Shown here: positions 7,859-17,015 of the stretch, piece after piece
Layout: the number at the start of each line of letters is the position of its first letter
Position numbering within the stretch: the first letter of the stretch is position 1
Assembly: GCF_004117915.1 (NCBI RefSeq)
Contig: NZ_RSTD01000002.1
Span: 186,001 to 250,000, forward strand
Origin: Companilactobacillus metriopterae
Lineage (GTDB): Bacteria > Bacillota > Bacilli > Lactobacillales > Lactobacillaceae
Direction of reading: 5' to 3'
DNA length: 64,000 bases
Program-made: the position numbers and the translations under genes
The notes under the pieces: generated by a model
Told to the model about the DNA's origin: nothing
The model's database searches: none
The model's input: only the letters and a program-made list of their open reading frames with translations

Positions 7859-8509
7859 ATGAACTATATTTTTGAAATATTACCATCATTACTGAGTGGA
7901 ACAGTTATGACACTGAAGGTATTCTTTTGGACACTCATCATCTCACTGCCTTTAGGTATATTAGTTTCTGTTGGAAGAAGTTCAGGTATTAAAATCATTC
8001 AATGGATCCTTAGCTTTTATATCTGGGTTATGCGTGGTACTCCGCTACTATTACAATTGATTTTTGTATTTTATGGATTACCCAACTTACCATTTTTCCC
8101 TATAGTTTTTGAACGATATGATGCTGCTTTATTTGCATTTATCATTAACTACACTGCTTATTTTGCAGAAATCTTCCGTGGTGGATTCGGTAGTATCAAA
8201 AAAGGACAATTCGAAGGTGCTAAGGTGCTGGGTCTTAATTATTTCCAAACTTTAAGAAAAATAATTATTCCCCAAGTATTAAAAATTGTTCTTCCTTCTA
8301 TTGGTAATGAAGTAATTAATTTAATAAAAGATTCCTCACTTGTATATGTAATTGGTCTTGGTGATGTACTGCGTGCCGGCAATATAGCAAGTTCACGAGA
8401 TGTAACACTTGTGCCTTTAATCTTGGTTGGAGTGATTTACTTACTACTTACATTAGTTTGTACATGGGTACTCAAAATTTTGGAAAAACACTACAGTTAT
8501 TATGATTAG
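7859..8509 (+). CDS. Amino-acid ABC transporter permease
   Basis: 216 residues, five or so membrane helices, of the HisM/GlnP polar amino-acid permease type. It has the EAA-like loop (KKGQFEGAKVLGLNYFQTLRKIIIPQ) that contacts the ATPase and the usual RGTPLLLQL motif. I start at ATG 7859, after AGGAGGG, because the upstream part of the open frame (from 7781) lies inside the T-box RNA. It is the first gene of a permease-ATPase-binding protein operon whose expression should rise when the cognate tRNA is uncharged. Confidence 0.88.
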   Translation: MNYIFEILPSLLSGTVMTLKVFFWTLIISLPLGILVSVGRSSGIKIIQWILSFYIWVMRGTPLLLQLIFVFYGLPNLPFFPIVFERYDAALFAFIINYTAYFAEIFRGGFGSIKKGQFEGAKVLGLNYFQTLRKIIIPQVLKIVLPSIGNEVINLIKDSSLVYVIGLGDVLRAGNIASSRDVTLVPLILVGVIYLLLTLVCTWVLKILEKHYSYYD

Positions 8510-8523
8510 GATAGGAGAAATAT

Positions 8524-9159
8524 ATGTTAGAGCTTAAAAATATTACTAAAAGCTACAATAATAAAACCATTTTAAATAATCTAAATTTAAAAGTTGAAGA
8601 TGATTCTATTTTAAGTATTGTAGGTCCTTCTGGAGCTGGTAAAACTACCCTACTTCGTTGTATTGCAGGACTAGAAAATATTGATTCTGGTACTTTTTTA
8701 ATCGATGGAAAACCTTTTGATCCTACTAAAGACAAGGATGTCCAACCAATAGTGGGTGTGGTTTTTCAAGATTTCAATTTATTTCCTCACTTATCTGTAA
8801 TTGAAAATGTAGCTCTTGCTCCTCAAATGGTACTAAAACAAAGTAAAAAAGATGCAATTGAAAAAGCTGCTGAATTATTAACATACTTCGATTTAATCGA
8901 TAACAAAGATCAATATCCTTCAGAATTATCTGGTGGTCAAAAACAACGTGTAGCTATAGCGAGAGCACTAGCAATGCAACCAAAAATACTTTGCTATGAT
9001 GAACCTACTAGTGCATTGGATCCTAGTTTGAGGGATGTTGTGGGAAATTATATTTTGAAAACTAAAAATACTGGCGTAATTCAAATTATTATTACTCATG
9101 ATCCAGCATTTGCAGAAAAAATTTCTGATCAAATTTTAAAAGTCCAACCTATTAAATAA
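8524..9159 (+). CDS. Amino-acid ABC transporter ATP-binding protein
   Basis: 211 residues. Walker A GPSGAGKTT (about 37-45), Q-loop VFQDFN, signature LSGGQKQR (near 139), Walker B ILCYDEPTSALD and the switch His in ITHD are all present. It is slightly shorter than the usual 240 residues because the C-terminus is trimmed after the H-loop. It follows the permease by 14 bases and precedes the binding protein by 15 bases. It energises uptake by the same T-box-controlled transporter. Confidence 0.9.
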   Translation: MLELKNITKSYNNKTILNNLNLKVEDDSILSIVGPSGAGKTTLLRCIAGLENIDSGTFLIDGKPFDPTKDKDVQPIVGVVFQDFNLFPHLSVIENVALAPQMVLKQSKKDAIEKAAELLTYFDLIDNKDQYPSELSGGQKQRVAIARALAMQPKILCYDEPTSALDPSLRDVVGNYILKTKNTGVIQIIITHDPAFAEKISDQILKVQPIK

Positions 9160-9174
9160 CTAAGGGGAATCATT

Positions 9175-10020
9175 ATGAAGAAAAAAATATTTGTCTGCAT
9201 CATAACTATGCTTCTAATTTTTCCTATTTTAACTAGTTGTGCTAACTCTAAACCATCAATTGCAAAACAAGCTGATACTGTTGATACTTGGTCCATTATC
9301 CAAAAAAGAAAACGAGTGATAATCGGACTAGATGATACTTTTGTACCTATGGGATTCCGTCAAAAAGATGGCAATTTAGTAGGTTATGACATTGATTTGG
9401 CTAAAGCAGTCTTCAAACAGTACGGTATTGAAGTTGATTTTCAGCCTATCGACTGGAATATGAAAGAAACAGAGTTACGAAATCGAACCATCGATCTGAT
9501 ATGGAACGGATACACTATTACTCCAGAAAGATCTGAACAACTTGCCTTCTCTGACCCTTACCTTGCAAATAAACAAGTTTTGGTTACAAAAAAATCTGAG
9601 AATATAAATCAATTCTCAGATATGAATAATAAAATATTAGGTATACAAACTGGTTCTTCAGGAGCAAGTTTACTAGATGCAAATCCACAAAAACTTAAAA
9701 AATACATCAAAAACCAATCCCCTGTTTTATACGATTCTTTTAACAATGCCTTCATGGATCTAGATGCAAACCGTATTCAAGGACTTTTGATTGATAGTGT
9801 CTATGCAAATTACTACATTAATCATGAAAAAAATCCTGATTCATACGAATTAACATCTGGAGGATTTACTGGCGAAGACTTTGCTGTAGGTATGCGCAAA
9901 GGTGATAAAACAATGCAAAATAAAATAAATACAGCTTTCAAAAAACTTAAGAAAAACGGTACTCTAGATAAAATAAATAATAAATGGTTTGGAAATTCAG
10001 ATAATTCAATGATCAAATAA
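9175..10020 (+). CDS. Amino-acid ABC transporter substrate-binding lipoprotein
   Basis: 281 residues. Lipobox LTSC (Cys near 22) anchors a family-3 solute-binding domain. GYDIDLAKAVFKQYGIEVDF and WNGYTITPERSEQLAFSDPY are the standard polar amino-acid binding segments. It delivers substrate to the preceding permease. Which amino acid is bound cannot be read from the sequence; the T-box specifier would decide it. The operon ends at the terminator immediately downstream. Confidence 0.88.
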   Translation: MKKKIFVCIITMLLIFPILTSCANSKPSIAKQADTVDTWSIIQKRKRVIIGLDDTFVPMGFRQKDGNLVGYDIDLAKAVFKQYGIEVDFQPIDWNMKETELRNRTIDLIWNGYTITPERSEQLAFSDPYLANKQVLVTKKSENINQFSDMNNKILGIQTGSSGASLLDANPQKLKKYIKNQSPVLYDSFNNAFMDLDANRIQGLLIDSVYANYYINHEKNPDSYELTSGGFTGEDFAVGMRKGDKTMQNKINTAFKKLKKNGTLDKINNKWFGNSDNSMIK

Positions 10021-10021
10021 A

Positions 10022-10048
10022 AAAGAGTAGCCAAATGGCTACTCTTTT
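10022..10048 (+). terminator. Terminator of amino-acid ABC operon
   Basis: AAAGAGTAGCCA pairs with TGGCTACTCTTT and is followed by Ts. Confidence 0.85.
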
Positions 10049-10049
10049 T

Positions 10050-10136
10050 CTATACAAGTAATAATAAGAATGCTAAAAATATTCCAAAAAATGATACGTA
10101 ATTTATATTGTTCCGTAGCTTGCTAATGATTGTCAT
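10050..10136 (-). CDS. 28-residue hydrophobic peptide
   Basis: ATG at 10136 with AGGAG about 8 bases upstream encodes MTIISKLRNNINYVSFFGIF and then LAFLLLLV, ending at TAG 10050-10052. There is a basic N-terminus and a single hydrophobic helix. Its end abuts the terminator of the convergent ABC operon. The size and shape recall type I toxin-like or small regulatory membrane peptides. No antisense RNA could be demonstrated, so only coding is proposed. Confidence 0.4.
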   Translation of the reverse strand: MTIISKLRNNINYVSFFGIFLAFLLLLV

Positions 10137-10321
10137 AGGCGGGGGCTCCTAGCTGTTGTTTATTTTCAATATTATTTATAACACCTATATACAACTTTTA
10201 AAACAGTTTTTAAAAATTGTAGCTAAAGTTATATCTTTATGTAAAACAACCGTAATATAACTTTTACATTAAGACCATTTTTACAGGTATAATATAGGTG
10301 ACAAACTAAAGGAGATCAATC

Positions 10322-10795
10322 ATGACTACAAAGAAAAGAATTTATCTAGCCGGTCCTTTTTTTGATAAAGATCAAGTTAAGCGTTTGGATAATATTCAAC
10401 AACTACTAGAACAGAATCCTACAGTTGATAAAGTTTTCAGACCAGCCAGTTTAGACTATACTTCTGCAGAATTCGGATCCTTTGAATGGCAAACAGCAAT
10501 TTTCAAACATGACATCAATAATATCAATTCCTCTGATATTGTAGTAGCTATGGTTGATTACAAAACTGAAGCCAATGAATTTGAACCTGACTCAGGTACC
10601 ATGTTTGAGTGTGGGTACGCATTTGCGAATAACGTTCCGGTTATCGGTGTTAGATATAAATCAGATCTACCTCTAAATCTTATGTTAGCTGGATCATTCA
10701 CCGCTTTTTTCAACGGGATGGACAGCATTGAACAAATTAAAGATTATAACTTTGAAACACTGATGACAAGGTACGAAGATATCGATGTATTTTAG
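10322..10795 (+). CDS. Nucleoside 2-deoxyribosyltransferase
   Basis: 157 residues. IYLAGPFF at the N-terminus is the family's base-binding start. DSGTMFECGYAFA carries the catalytic Glu (near 98) and binding Asp. The enzyme exchanges bases between 2'-deoxynucleosides and is characteristic of lactobacilli (purine and pyrimidine salvage in the cytoplasm). AAAGGAG precedes the ATG. A TetR regulator begins 10 bases after the stop, so the two are likely cotranscribed. Confidence 0.9.
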   Translation: MTTKKRIYLAGPFFDKDQVKRLDNIQQLLEQNPTVDKVFRPASLDYTSAEFGSFEWQTAIFKHDINNINSSDIVVAMVDYKTEANEFEPDSGTMFECGYAFANNVPVIGVRYKSDLPLNLMLAGSFTAFFNGMDSIEQIKDYNFETLMTRYEDIDVF

Positions 10796-10805
10796 GAGAT
10801 AGTCA

Positions 10806-11360
10806 ATGTCACAAGTAACCGAAAGAACCAAAAGAAACATCATTACATCTATGATTTCTCTTCTAGGAAAGAAATCATTTGATAAAATCACTGTAAAAGA
10901 TATTTGTGATGAGGCTTTGATCAATCACAGTACTTTTTATCGCTATTACACTGATAAGTTCCAGCTTCTTAGAGCAGTCTTTTCCTATTTATTGGAGGAT
11001 CTATTTAATGACCCTAACCAATCAGAATCTGTGACAATCCTATCTCAAGTTACTGAATTTATAGAGAAAAACAATAATTTCATGCGTAATATTTCTCCAC
11101 AATATCAGACCAAAGCTAATCTTTATCCAGAATTTAGATCAGTTTTGAGGGATATTGTTGCTAAAAAATACCATGAATTTCCAAATACTAAAGATCCACT
11201 TATCAAGATGATTGTGGACTCACCATATCCAGAACTGACAATTAGTTTTGTTGTGGGTGGTATTTTGGGACTGATTGAGTATTTAGAAGATAATGACTTC
11301 AAAATACCTAAGAGAAACTTTACGGATTTTGCAGAAAATTTCTTAAATTTACCAAAATAA
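10806..11360 (+). CDS. TetR/AcrR family regulator
   Basis: 184 residues. The N-terminal HTH (ITVKDICDEALINHSTFYRYYTDKFQLL, about 26-53) is a clear TetR signature. The C-terminal ligand domain is of the TetR_C_33-like type found in lactobacilli. It lies downstream of the deoxyribosyltransferase in the same transcript and upstream of the MMPL exporter, which has its own promoter region after a terminator. The exporter is a plausible target. Confidence 0.85.
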   Translation: MSQVTERTKRNIITSMISLLGKKSFDKITVKDICDEALINHSTFYRYYTDKFQLLRAVFSYLLEDLFNDPNQSESVTILSQVTEFIEKNNNFMRNISPQYQTKANLYPEFRSVLRDIVAKKYHEFPNTKDPLIKMIVDSPYPELTISFVVGGILGLIEYLEDNDFKIPKRNFTDFAENFLNLPK

Positions 11361-11370
11361 ATAAGACAAA

Positions 11371-11408
11371 AAGCGCCACTTATCTCTTTTTGAGATAAGT
11401 GGCGCTTT
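11371..11408 (+). terminator. Strong terminator after tetR
   Basis: A 16-bp stem AAGCGCCACTTATCTC with its complement and loop TTTTT is followed by T-rich sequence. Confidence 0.9.
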
Positions 11409-11437
11409 TTGTTTCTAGAGTGTCTTTTAATTATGTT

Positions 11438-11466
11438 TATACTAGATACTGTTATACTTTTAGTAT
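11438..11466 (+). promoter_or_regulatory. Promoter/operator region of MMPL gene
   Basis: TATACT occurs at 11438 and again at 11453. The segment ATACTAGATACTGTTATACTTTTAGTAT contains inverted ATACT/AGTAT elements suited to a TetR-type dimer. No good -35 was identified, so this is tentative. Confidence 0.35.
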
Positions 11467-11501
11467 GAAATTTATATCATTTTAAGGGAAGGGTTTATAT
11501 T

Positions 11502-14225
11502 ATGGAAAAGTTTTTTACATTCCTAAGCAATAGTATTCATAAGCACGCAAAATTATGGATTTCCATTATTGCTGTAGTTACAATTTTATTGGCTTTCGGT
11601 TTACCAAAAGTTCAAATGAAATTTAGTAATGACGTTTTCGTTGACACTAACTCAAAAGAATTTAAAGACACAGATACTTACCAAAAGAACTTTGGTGGTG
11701 ATGCTGTCTACGTTATGGTTAGTGGTAAGCAAAACGATATTATCTCAAAATCTAACATGAAGAAACTTGCTACTTTAGATAAGAAAATTAGCAAGATGGA
11801 CAATGTTCGTGGAACAACATCAGTTGTTAACTTGATGAATGACGAATTGTCATCATTGAGCAAGAATCCTACTGGTGTAAGTAGCAATTCTGCACTTCAA
11901 GTTACTCCACAAATGCAACAAGATTTGATGGCTTCATTGTCTGCTAAGCAACAAACACAGTTGCTAAGTTCAGTTCAAAGTTCTCTTACAACTGAACAAA
12001 CTGCTCAAGTTCAGACATATGTAACATCAATTCTTACTGATCAACAGAAGCAAGAAGCAGCTCAAGCTCAACAAGCAGCAACTGCACAAATTGCTGCCCT
12101 ACCTGCTGAACAACAACAGGCTGCTGCTGCTCAGGCTACACAACAACAACAAACTGCACTTATGGGTATGTTGACAGATGAACAACAACAACAAGTTCAA
12201 ACTTATACACTAAGTCTATTGAACGATACACAAAAAGCAGCAATGGCTCAATCATTGCTACCAATGGTTCCAAAAGTACAAAACATGTCTAACGCACTAC
12301 TTAAAGACATCCTTCTAAGTAATAACGGAAAAGTTCCTTCAGCTCTTGATCAATTGCTTCCTAAGAATGGTAAACATACCATCATGATGATCAATACTAA
12401 AGATACAACTGATATGGACTCTAACGTTAAACTTCTAAAAGATGTTCAAAAAGCAGTTAAAGATACTAAATTCTCTGGCAATGTAAAAGTACGTATTGCT
12501 GGTACACCTGCTGTTATTGGACAAGTTAAGAATCTAGTTATCAAAGATATGACAATCATGGTTGTACTAGCTGTTATTATCATGATTATCATTCTTGCAT
12601 TGATCTTCCCTGTAAGAAGAAGATTATTCCCACTACTATTTGTTTTAATTGGTCTTCTATGGACATTCGGTTTGATGGGTTGGTTCAACCTTCCTATTAC
12701 ACTTGCCACAATGGCAACACTACCTATCATCATCGGTCTTGGTACTGACTTTGGTGTTCAATTCCAAAACCGTTATGAAGAAGAATATCGCAACTCAGAA
12801 AATCCAGAATTATCTGTTAAGAAATCAATTCTTAAGATGGGACCTGCCGTAGGTATTGCTCTTATCGTTATGATTTTCAGTTTCTTAACAATGTTCCTAT
12901 CTAAAGCACCTATGATGCAACAATTCGGTGTTACTCTTGCTATCGGTGTTCTATCATCATATATCGTTGAATTCTTCATGATGTTCTCAACATTCACACT
13001 TGTTGATTCATCAGAAAAAGCTCAAGCTAAATTCAAACAAAAGAATGCCGCAAGAAAAGAAAAGAATAACGGAAATACACAAACAGCATTGTCACGTGGT
13101 CTTACAAGATATGCTAAGTTCATAACTAAGCATGCTGCATGGGTATTCATTATCGCAGTTGTTCTTGGAGCATTAGGTTTCGCTGTTGAAAGAAATATTG
13201 ACACTGAAACTGATATCTTGAAGTTCATTCCTCAAGATATGACAACTCTAAAAGATACTAAGTATCTTCAAAAACAAGTTGGTTCAACAGTCTACATTAA
13301 CTACCTAGTTAAGACAGATAATGCAAAAGACAAATCAACTATGAAGAAGATTGATAAGCTAGCTAACAAAGAAAAAGACAAGTATAAAGACGTTACTGGT
13401 GTAACAAGTCTTCCTTCAACATATAAGCAACTTGGTGGTTCATTAGATGCTTCACAATCAGTTATTAATTCTGGTGTTAAATCTATTCCAACATCACTAA
13501 AAGATTCTGTTGTTACTAAGAATGCTAAGTACACAACAATTCAATTTAGAATTAACCAAAATCTAAGTTCTAAAGATCAACAAAAACTTATGGACAAGAT
13601 TTCTAACGATATTGGTGGTAAGAAAGATGGAATGACAATTTCTGCCGCTGGTCCACAAGTTATGATGCTTATCGGTATCAGTAATGTTACTGCTAACCAT
13701 ACATTGATCATGATTGCCGGTCTATTGATTATATTCTTGGTACTTCTACTTGTATATCGTCACTTCAGACTTGCAATTTACCCAGTGCTACCTATCCTAG
13801 TTGTTCTTGGTTTATCACCACTAACACTATGGTTAATGCACACATCATACAACCCTGTTACAATCGCACTAAGTTCATTAGTTCTTGGTATTGGTACAGA
13901 GTTTACAATTCTAATTCTCGAGCGTTATCAAGAAGAGCGTGAGAAGAATGTCACTCGTCATACAGCTATCATCGATGCTGTATCACATGTTGGACAAGCT
14001 ATAACAGTTTCAGGTTTAACTGTTATGGGTGGATTCTCAGCAATTATGTTTGCTAGTTTCCCAATCCTTAGATCATTCGGTCTTATCACAGTTCTTGATA
14101 CTGGTTACTCACTAATCAGTGCTCTAACAGTTCTTCCAGCAATTATCTACTTATTCAGAAACAGATCTGAAGATAAGAAAGCTGTTGAAGAAGAAAAAGA
14201 GTTGGACGAAAGTTCAAATAACTAA
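11502..14225 (+). CDS. MMPL/RND family exporter with Gln/Ala-rich insert
   Basis: 907 residues in the classical duplicated MMPL fold. TM1 is near 15-35, then an extracellular loop, then TM2-6 (about 350-500). TM7 is near 545-565, then a second loop, then TM8-12 (about 730-890). GLGTDFGVQFQNRYEEE and GIGTEFTILILERYQEE are the paired proton-relay/turn motifs. Loop 1 contains an unusual Gln/Ala-rich segment (about residues 140-255) with repeated LT.(E/D)QQ..Q.Q units. Family members export lipids or drugs. The TetR protein upstream is the likely regulator. The C-terminus is acidic. Confidence 0.85.
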   Translation: MEKFFTFLSNSIHKHAKLWISIIAVVTILLAFGLPKVQMKFSNDVFVDTNSKEFKDTDTYQKNFGGDAVYVMVSGKQNDIISKSNMKKLATLDKKISKMDNVRGTTSVVNLMNDELSSLSKNPTGVSSNSALQVTPQMQQDLMASLSAKQQTQLLSSVQSSLTTEQTAQVQTYVTSILTDQQKQEAAQAQQAATAQIAALPAEQQQAAAAQATQQQQTALMGMLTDEQQQQVQTYTLSLLNDTQKAAMAQSLLPMVPKVQNMSNALLKDILLSNNGKVPSALDQLLPKNGKHTIMMINTKDTTDMDSNVKLLKDVQKAVKDTKFSGNVKVRIAGTPAVIGQVKNLVIKDMTIMVVLAVIIMIIILALIFPVRRRLFPLLFVLIGLLWTFGLMGWFNLPITLATMATLPIIIGLGTDFGVQFQNRYEEEYRNSENPELSVKKSILKMGPAVGIALIVMIFSFLTMFLSKAPMMQQFGVTLAIGVLSSYIVEFFMMFSTFTLVDSSEKAQAKFKQKNAARKEKNNGNTQTALSRGLTRYAKFITKHAAWVFIIAVVLGALGFAVERNIDTETDILKFIPQDMTTLKDTKYLQKQVGSTVYINYLVKTDNAKDKSTMKKIDKLANKEKDKYKDVTGVTSLPSTYKQLGGSLDASQSVINSGVKSIPTSLKDSVVTKNAKYTTIQFRINQNLSSKDQQKLMDKISNDIGGKKDGMTISAAGPQVMMLIGISNVTANHTLIMIAGLLIIFLVLLLVYRHFRLAIYPVLPILVVLGLSPLTLWLMHTSYNPVTIALSSLVLGIGTEFTILILERYQEEREKNVTRHTAIIDAVSHVGQAITVSGLTVMGGFSAIMFASFPILRSFGLITVLDTGYSLISALTVLPAIIYLFRNRSEDKKAVEEEKELDESSNN

Positions 14226-14231
14226 TAACTA

Positions 14232-14264
14232 AAAGACATGAGATATAATCTCATGTCTTTTTTT
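14232..14264 (+). terminator. Terminator of MMPL gene
   Basis: AAAGACATGAGAT pairs with ATCTCATGTCTTT, followed by Ts. Confidence 0.85.
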
Positions 14265-14322
14265 ATTATTCACAATCTGGTATAGTATTGTAGTTAGTCT
14301 TATCAAGAAAGGAGAGAATATT

Positions 14323-15498
14323 GTGAAAAATAATACATCAACAAAATGGTTTATCATAAGTATGATGCTCATTTCAGCAAACTTGAGATTACCAATTACT
14401 ATGATGCCTCCACTGATAAATAGTATTGTTAAAGATGTCGGTATGCCGCAATCTATGCTTGGCGTCCTGACAGCAATTCCACTACTGACTTTTGCAGCAT
14501 TCTCTCCTATCATAGTAAAAATAGCCAAAAAATTAGGAAACGAACTTACTATATTTTTGCTATTTACATTCCTTGTAATCGGAAGTTATGTCAGAGTTAT
14601 TCCCTCAACTGCCGCACTGTTGATTGGTACATTTTTAGTTGGTGTTGGTATTGACAGTGGAAATGTTTTGATGCCTGCCGTTATAAGAGATCGTATGCCT
14701 TTGAAGATGAATGTCGGTACTAGTTTGTATACTCTATCTATGCTCCTAGTAGGTGCCATTGGTACAATAACCGCTGGATTTCTTATTAGTCATACTAGCC
14801 TAAAGATAACTATCTCAGTCCTATCTTCAATCAGTATCATCGCCCTTATATTCTGGATCCCTAACTTGAAACATAATGAGATTGCTCATACCAATGGTGA
14901 TGTTCTTAAAACATACAAAAGTGTCTGGAAACAAAATCTAGGTTGGTTGATTACTTTCTTCTTTGGACTTCAGTCTTTGATTTATTATTCAATAATTACA
15001 TGGATTCCGTCACTATTAATCTCTCATGGTATACCCACAGTTACAGCTAGCAACTTACTGACAATATTGCAATTAACAACTCTACCATTTGCTTTCATCG
15101 TTCCTGCTATGGCTGCAAACGATAATTCAATGAAATACTTAAATATTATGTTAGTTCTTGGATATATATTTGCTCCACTTGGATTTTTAATCAATACTAG
15201 TAACATTCCTTTGGTGTTAATATTTGTTCTCTTGACAGGTGTTGGTGCAGGTATTGCATTCAATCTATCAATTGTCTTCTTCGCAAAAAAGACTACCAAC
15301 CCTTACCAGACTGCTGAAATTTCTGGTATGGCACAATCCATTGGATTTGTGCTAGCAGCGATAGGACCAATTCTTTCTGGATATGTTCAACAACGTTTTC
15401 AAACTTGGTCAGCAATGATTATATTATTCGCTATTGTTGCAACCATATTAGCCTCTATCAGTTTTATTATCAGTCACAAAGATAATATTAAAGAATAA
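14323..15498 (+). CDS. MFS transporter, CynX/NimT type
   Basis: 391 residues with about 12 membrane segments. The N-terminal pattern SANLRLPITMMPPLI, followed by MLGVLTAIPLLTFA, is typical of the cyanate/nitroimidazole (CynX/NimT) MFS subgroup. It starts at GTG 14323 with AAAGGAGAG upstream. It is monocistronic between two terminators. The substrate is unknown. Confidence 0.75.
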   Translation: MKNNTSTKWFIISMMLISANLRLPITMMPPLINSIVKDVGMPQSMLGVLTAIPLLTFAAFSPIIVKIAKKLGNELTIFLLFTFLVIGSYVRVIPSTAALLIGTFLVGVGIDSGNVLMPAVIRDRMPLKMNVGTSLYTLSMLLVGAIGTITAGFLISHTSLKITISVLSSISIIALIFWIPNLKHNEIAHTNGDVLKTYKSVWKQNLGWLITFFFGLQSLIYYSIITWIPSLLISHGIPTVTASNLLTILQLTTLPFAFIVPAMAANDNSMKYLNIMLVLGYIFAPLGFLINTSNIPLVLIFVLLTGVGAGIAFNLSIVFFAKKTTNPYQTAEISGMAQSIGFVLAAIGPILSGYVQQRFQTWSAMIILFAIVATILASISFIISHKDNIKE

Positions 15499-15534
15499 AA
15501 AAAGCTACTAATCAAATTGATTAGTAGCTTTTTT
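15499..15534. terminator. Bidirectional terminator
   Basis: AAAAAGCTACTAATC pairs with GATTAGTAGCTTTTT between the convergent MFS and NADH oxidase genes. Confidence 0.9.
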
Positions 15535-15535
15535 A

Positions 15536-16897
15536 TTAGAATTTATATTGATTTAATGCACTCTGAGCAGCTAAGTTTAGCAAACTCCATTGTCTGTCGA
15601 AACCTGGTTGGAAGAAGAAATCAGCTTCTGCTAATTGTTCTAGTGTCATCTTCTGTTGAACAGCCAACGCGATAGTATTTCCTTGAGCTGTAATATCATA
15701 TTTTGACATTACGGCTCCTCCAAGGATAACGTGAGATTTTTCATCATAAGTTAGTTGAACAAATACTTCAGGATTATCACTTTCAGGTATATAGCTTGGA
15801 CGTAAACTATCTTTAAAGAAAGAAGACTTAGCGTTTATTCCAGATCTTGTCGCTGACATCTGGTTCAAACCAGATGTTGCAAAATGATAATCGAATAAAC
15901 TCAAAGCAGATGAACCTACAACTCCTGTGAATGCTTCCGAGTGTTTGTCCTCAAAAATATGTTTTGCAACATAGCGTGCTTCTCGTCTTGCCACGGTTGC
16001 TAATGCAATTGGAATATTCTTCTGTGCAGGTATTGAATATGCCAGAGTAGCATCTCCTACTGCATAGACATCTTGATCATTGGTTTGCAAATACTCATTT
16101 GTCTTAATAAATCCATGATCATCAAGGTCAATTGTTCCCTTAAGCCATTCAGTGTTAGGTTTGATACCTGTAGCCTGGATTACTACATCCGCATCAAATG
16201 TACCTTTATCTGTCTTAACGCTACTTACTTTTTGATCACCTAAAAATTCTTCAACTTTAGAACCTAAAACAACATTGACACCTTTATCAGTTAATTCCTT
16301 TGATAAAATATCTGTCATTTCTGAGTTTAAATAAGTACCTAATGGACGATCAATCGTATCAATAACTGTAACGTTCTTTCCTGCTTTGATACTTGCTTCT
16401 ACTGCTTCAATTCCAATATATCCGGAACCGATCACAACTATATTTTTCACTTGAGAATCTTCAAGCTTACTTTTAATTTTTGTTGCCCAATCGTAACCTC
16501 TCATCAAGAAAACATTTTCCAATTCTTTTCCTGGTATAGGTAACTCATTAGGTGTTACACCTGAACTAAGAATTAGCTTATCATAGCTTACTGTTTCAGT
16601 ATGACCATCACTTTCAACATCTATAGTTTTTTCATCTAAATTAATTGATTTGACCAGGTGATTATTGGAAATAGTTACGCCTTGTTCCTCAAATTCTTCT
16701 GGTCTAAAGTTACGAACATCATTAACATCAGTAACCTTGTTTTCAAGATATAATTCCATTCCACAAGACATAAATGAAACAAAGTCTCCAGCTTCATATA
16801 AAGTTATATCTAGATTTTTGTAAGTATCTAATAACTCAATTATAGACTGATGTCCTCCATGAGAAGCACCAACAATGACTACTTTTTCTTTATTCAT
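15536..16897 (-). CDS. nox: FAD-dependent NADH oxidase, water-forming type
   Basis: 453 residues. GASHGGH at the N-terminus forms the FAD Rossmann turn. The single redox Cys is in SFMSCGMELYL (near 44). GSGYIGIEAVEA is the NADH-binding turn, and AVGDAT near 285 is the second FAD site. This matches the NADH oxidase / CoA-disulfide reductase family. H2O-forming Nox reoxidises NADH with O2 and detoxifies oxygen in lactobacilli. AGGAGG precedes the ATG. A PerR/Fur-like box overlaps its promoter, suggesting peroxide or metal control. H2O formation is inferred from family, not shown. Confidence 0.85.
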   Translation of the reverse strand: MNKEKVVIVGASHGGHQSIIELLDTYKNLDITLYEAGDFVSFMSCGMELYLENKVTDVNDVRNFRPEEFEEQGVTISNNHLVKSINLDEKTIDVESDGHTETVSYDKLILSSGVTPNELPIPGKELENVFLMRGYDWATKIKSKLEDSQVKNIVVIGSGYIGIEAVEASIKAGKNVTVIDTIDRPLGTYLNSEMTDILSKELTDKGVNVVLGSKVEEFLGDQKVSSVKTDKGTFDADVVIQATGIKPNTEWLKGTIDLDDHGFIKTNEYLQTNDQDVYAVGDATLAYSIPAQKNIPIALATVARREARYVAKHIFEDKHSEAFTGVVGSSALSLFDYHFATSGLNQMSATRSGINAKSSFFKDSLRPSYIPESDNPEVFVQLTYDEKSHVILGGAVMSKYDITAQGNTIALAVQQKMTLEQLAEADFFFQPGFDRQWSLLNLAAQSALNQYKF

Positions 16898-16930
16898 ATG
16901 TAACCCTCCTGTTTTATTTACTATACCTAC

Positions 16931-16960
16931 ATTATAATCATTATCATTTAGAAATCAATA
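16931..16960 (-). promoter_or_regulatory. nox promoter with PerR/Fur-like box
   Basis: On the minus strand TTGATT, a 16-base spacer and TATAAT form a promoter. The forward strand at 16932-16946 reads TTATAATCATTATCA. This differs at one defined position from the PerR consensus TTATAATNATTATAA and covers the -10. Confidence 0.6.
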
Positions 16961-16983
16961 TCATATGATAATCAATTCAACAA

Positions 16984-17015
16984 AAAAGACTAAACCTATG
17001 AGGTTTAGTCTTTTT
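16984..17015 (-). terminator. dlt operon terminator
   Basis: AAAGACTAAACCT pairs with AGGTTTAGTCTTT, with T/A flanks, just after the dltD stop. Confidence 0.85.

Noticed and set aside
11371-11408. Long hairpin considered as small RNA or attachment site
   Set aside because: Position, stem and T run fit a plain terminator after tetR.
12446-12997. Minus-strand ORFs of 70-95 codons under the MMPL gene
   Set aside because: Shadows of a strongly conserved coding frame; no ribosome sites.
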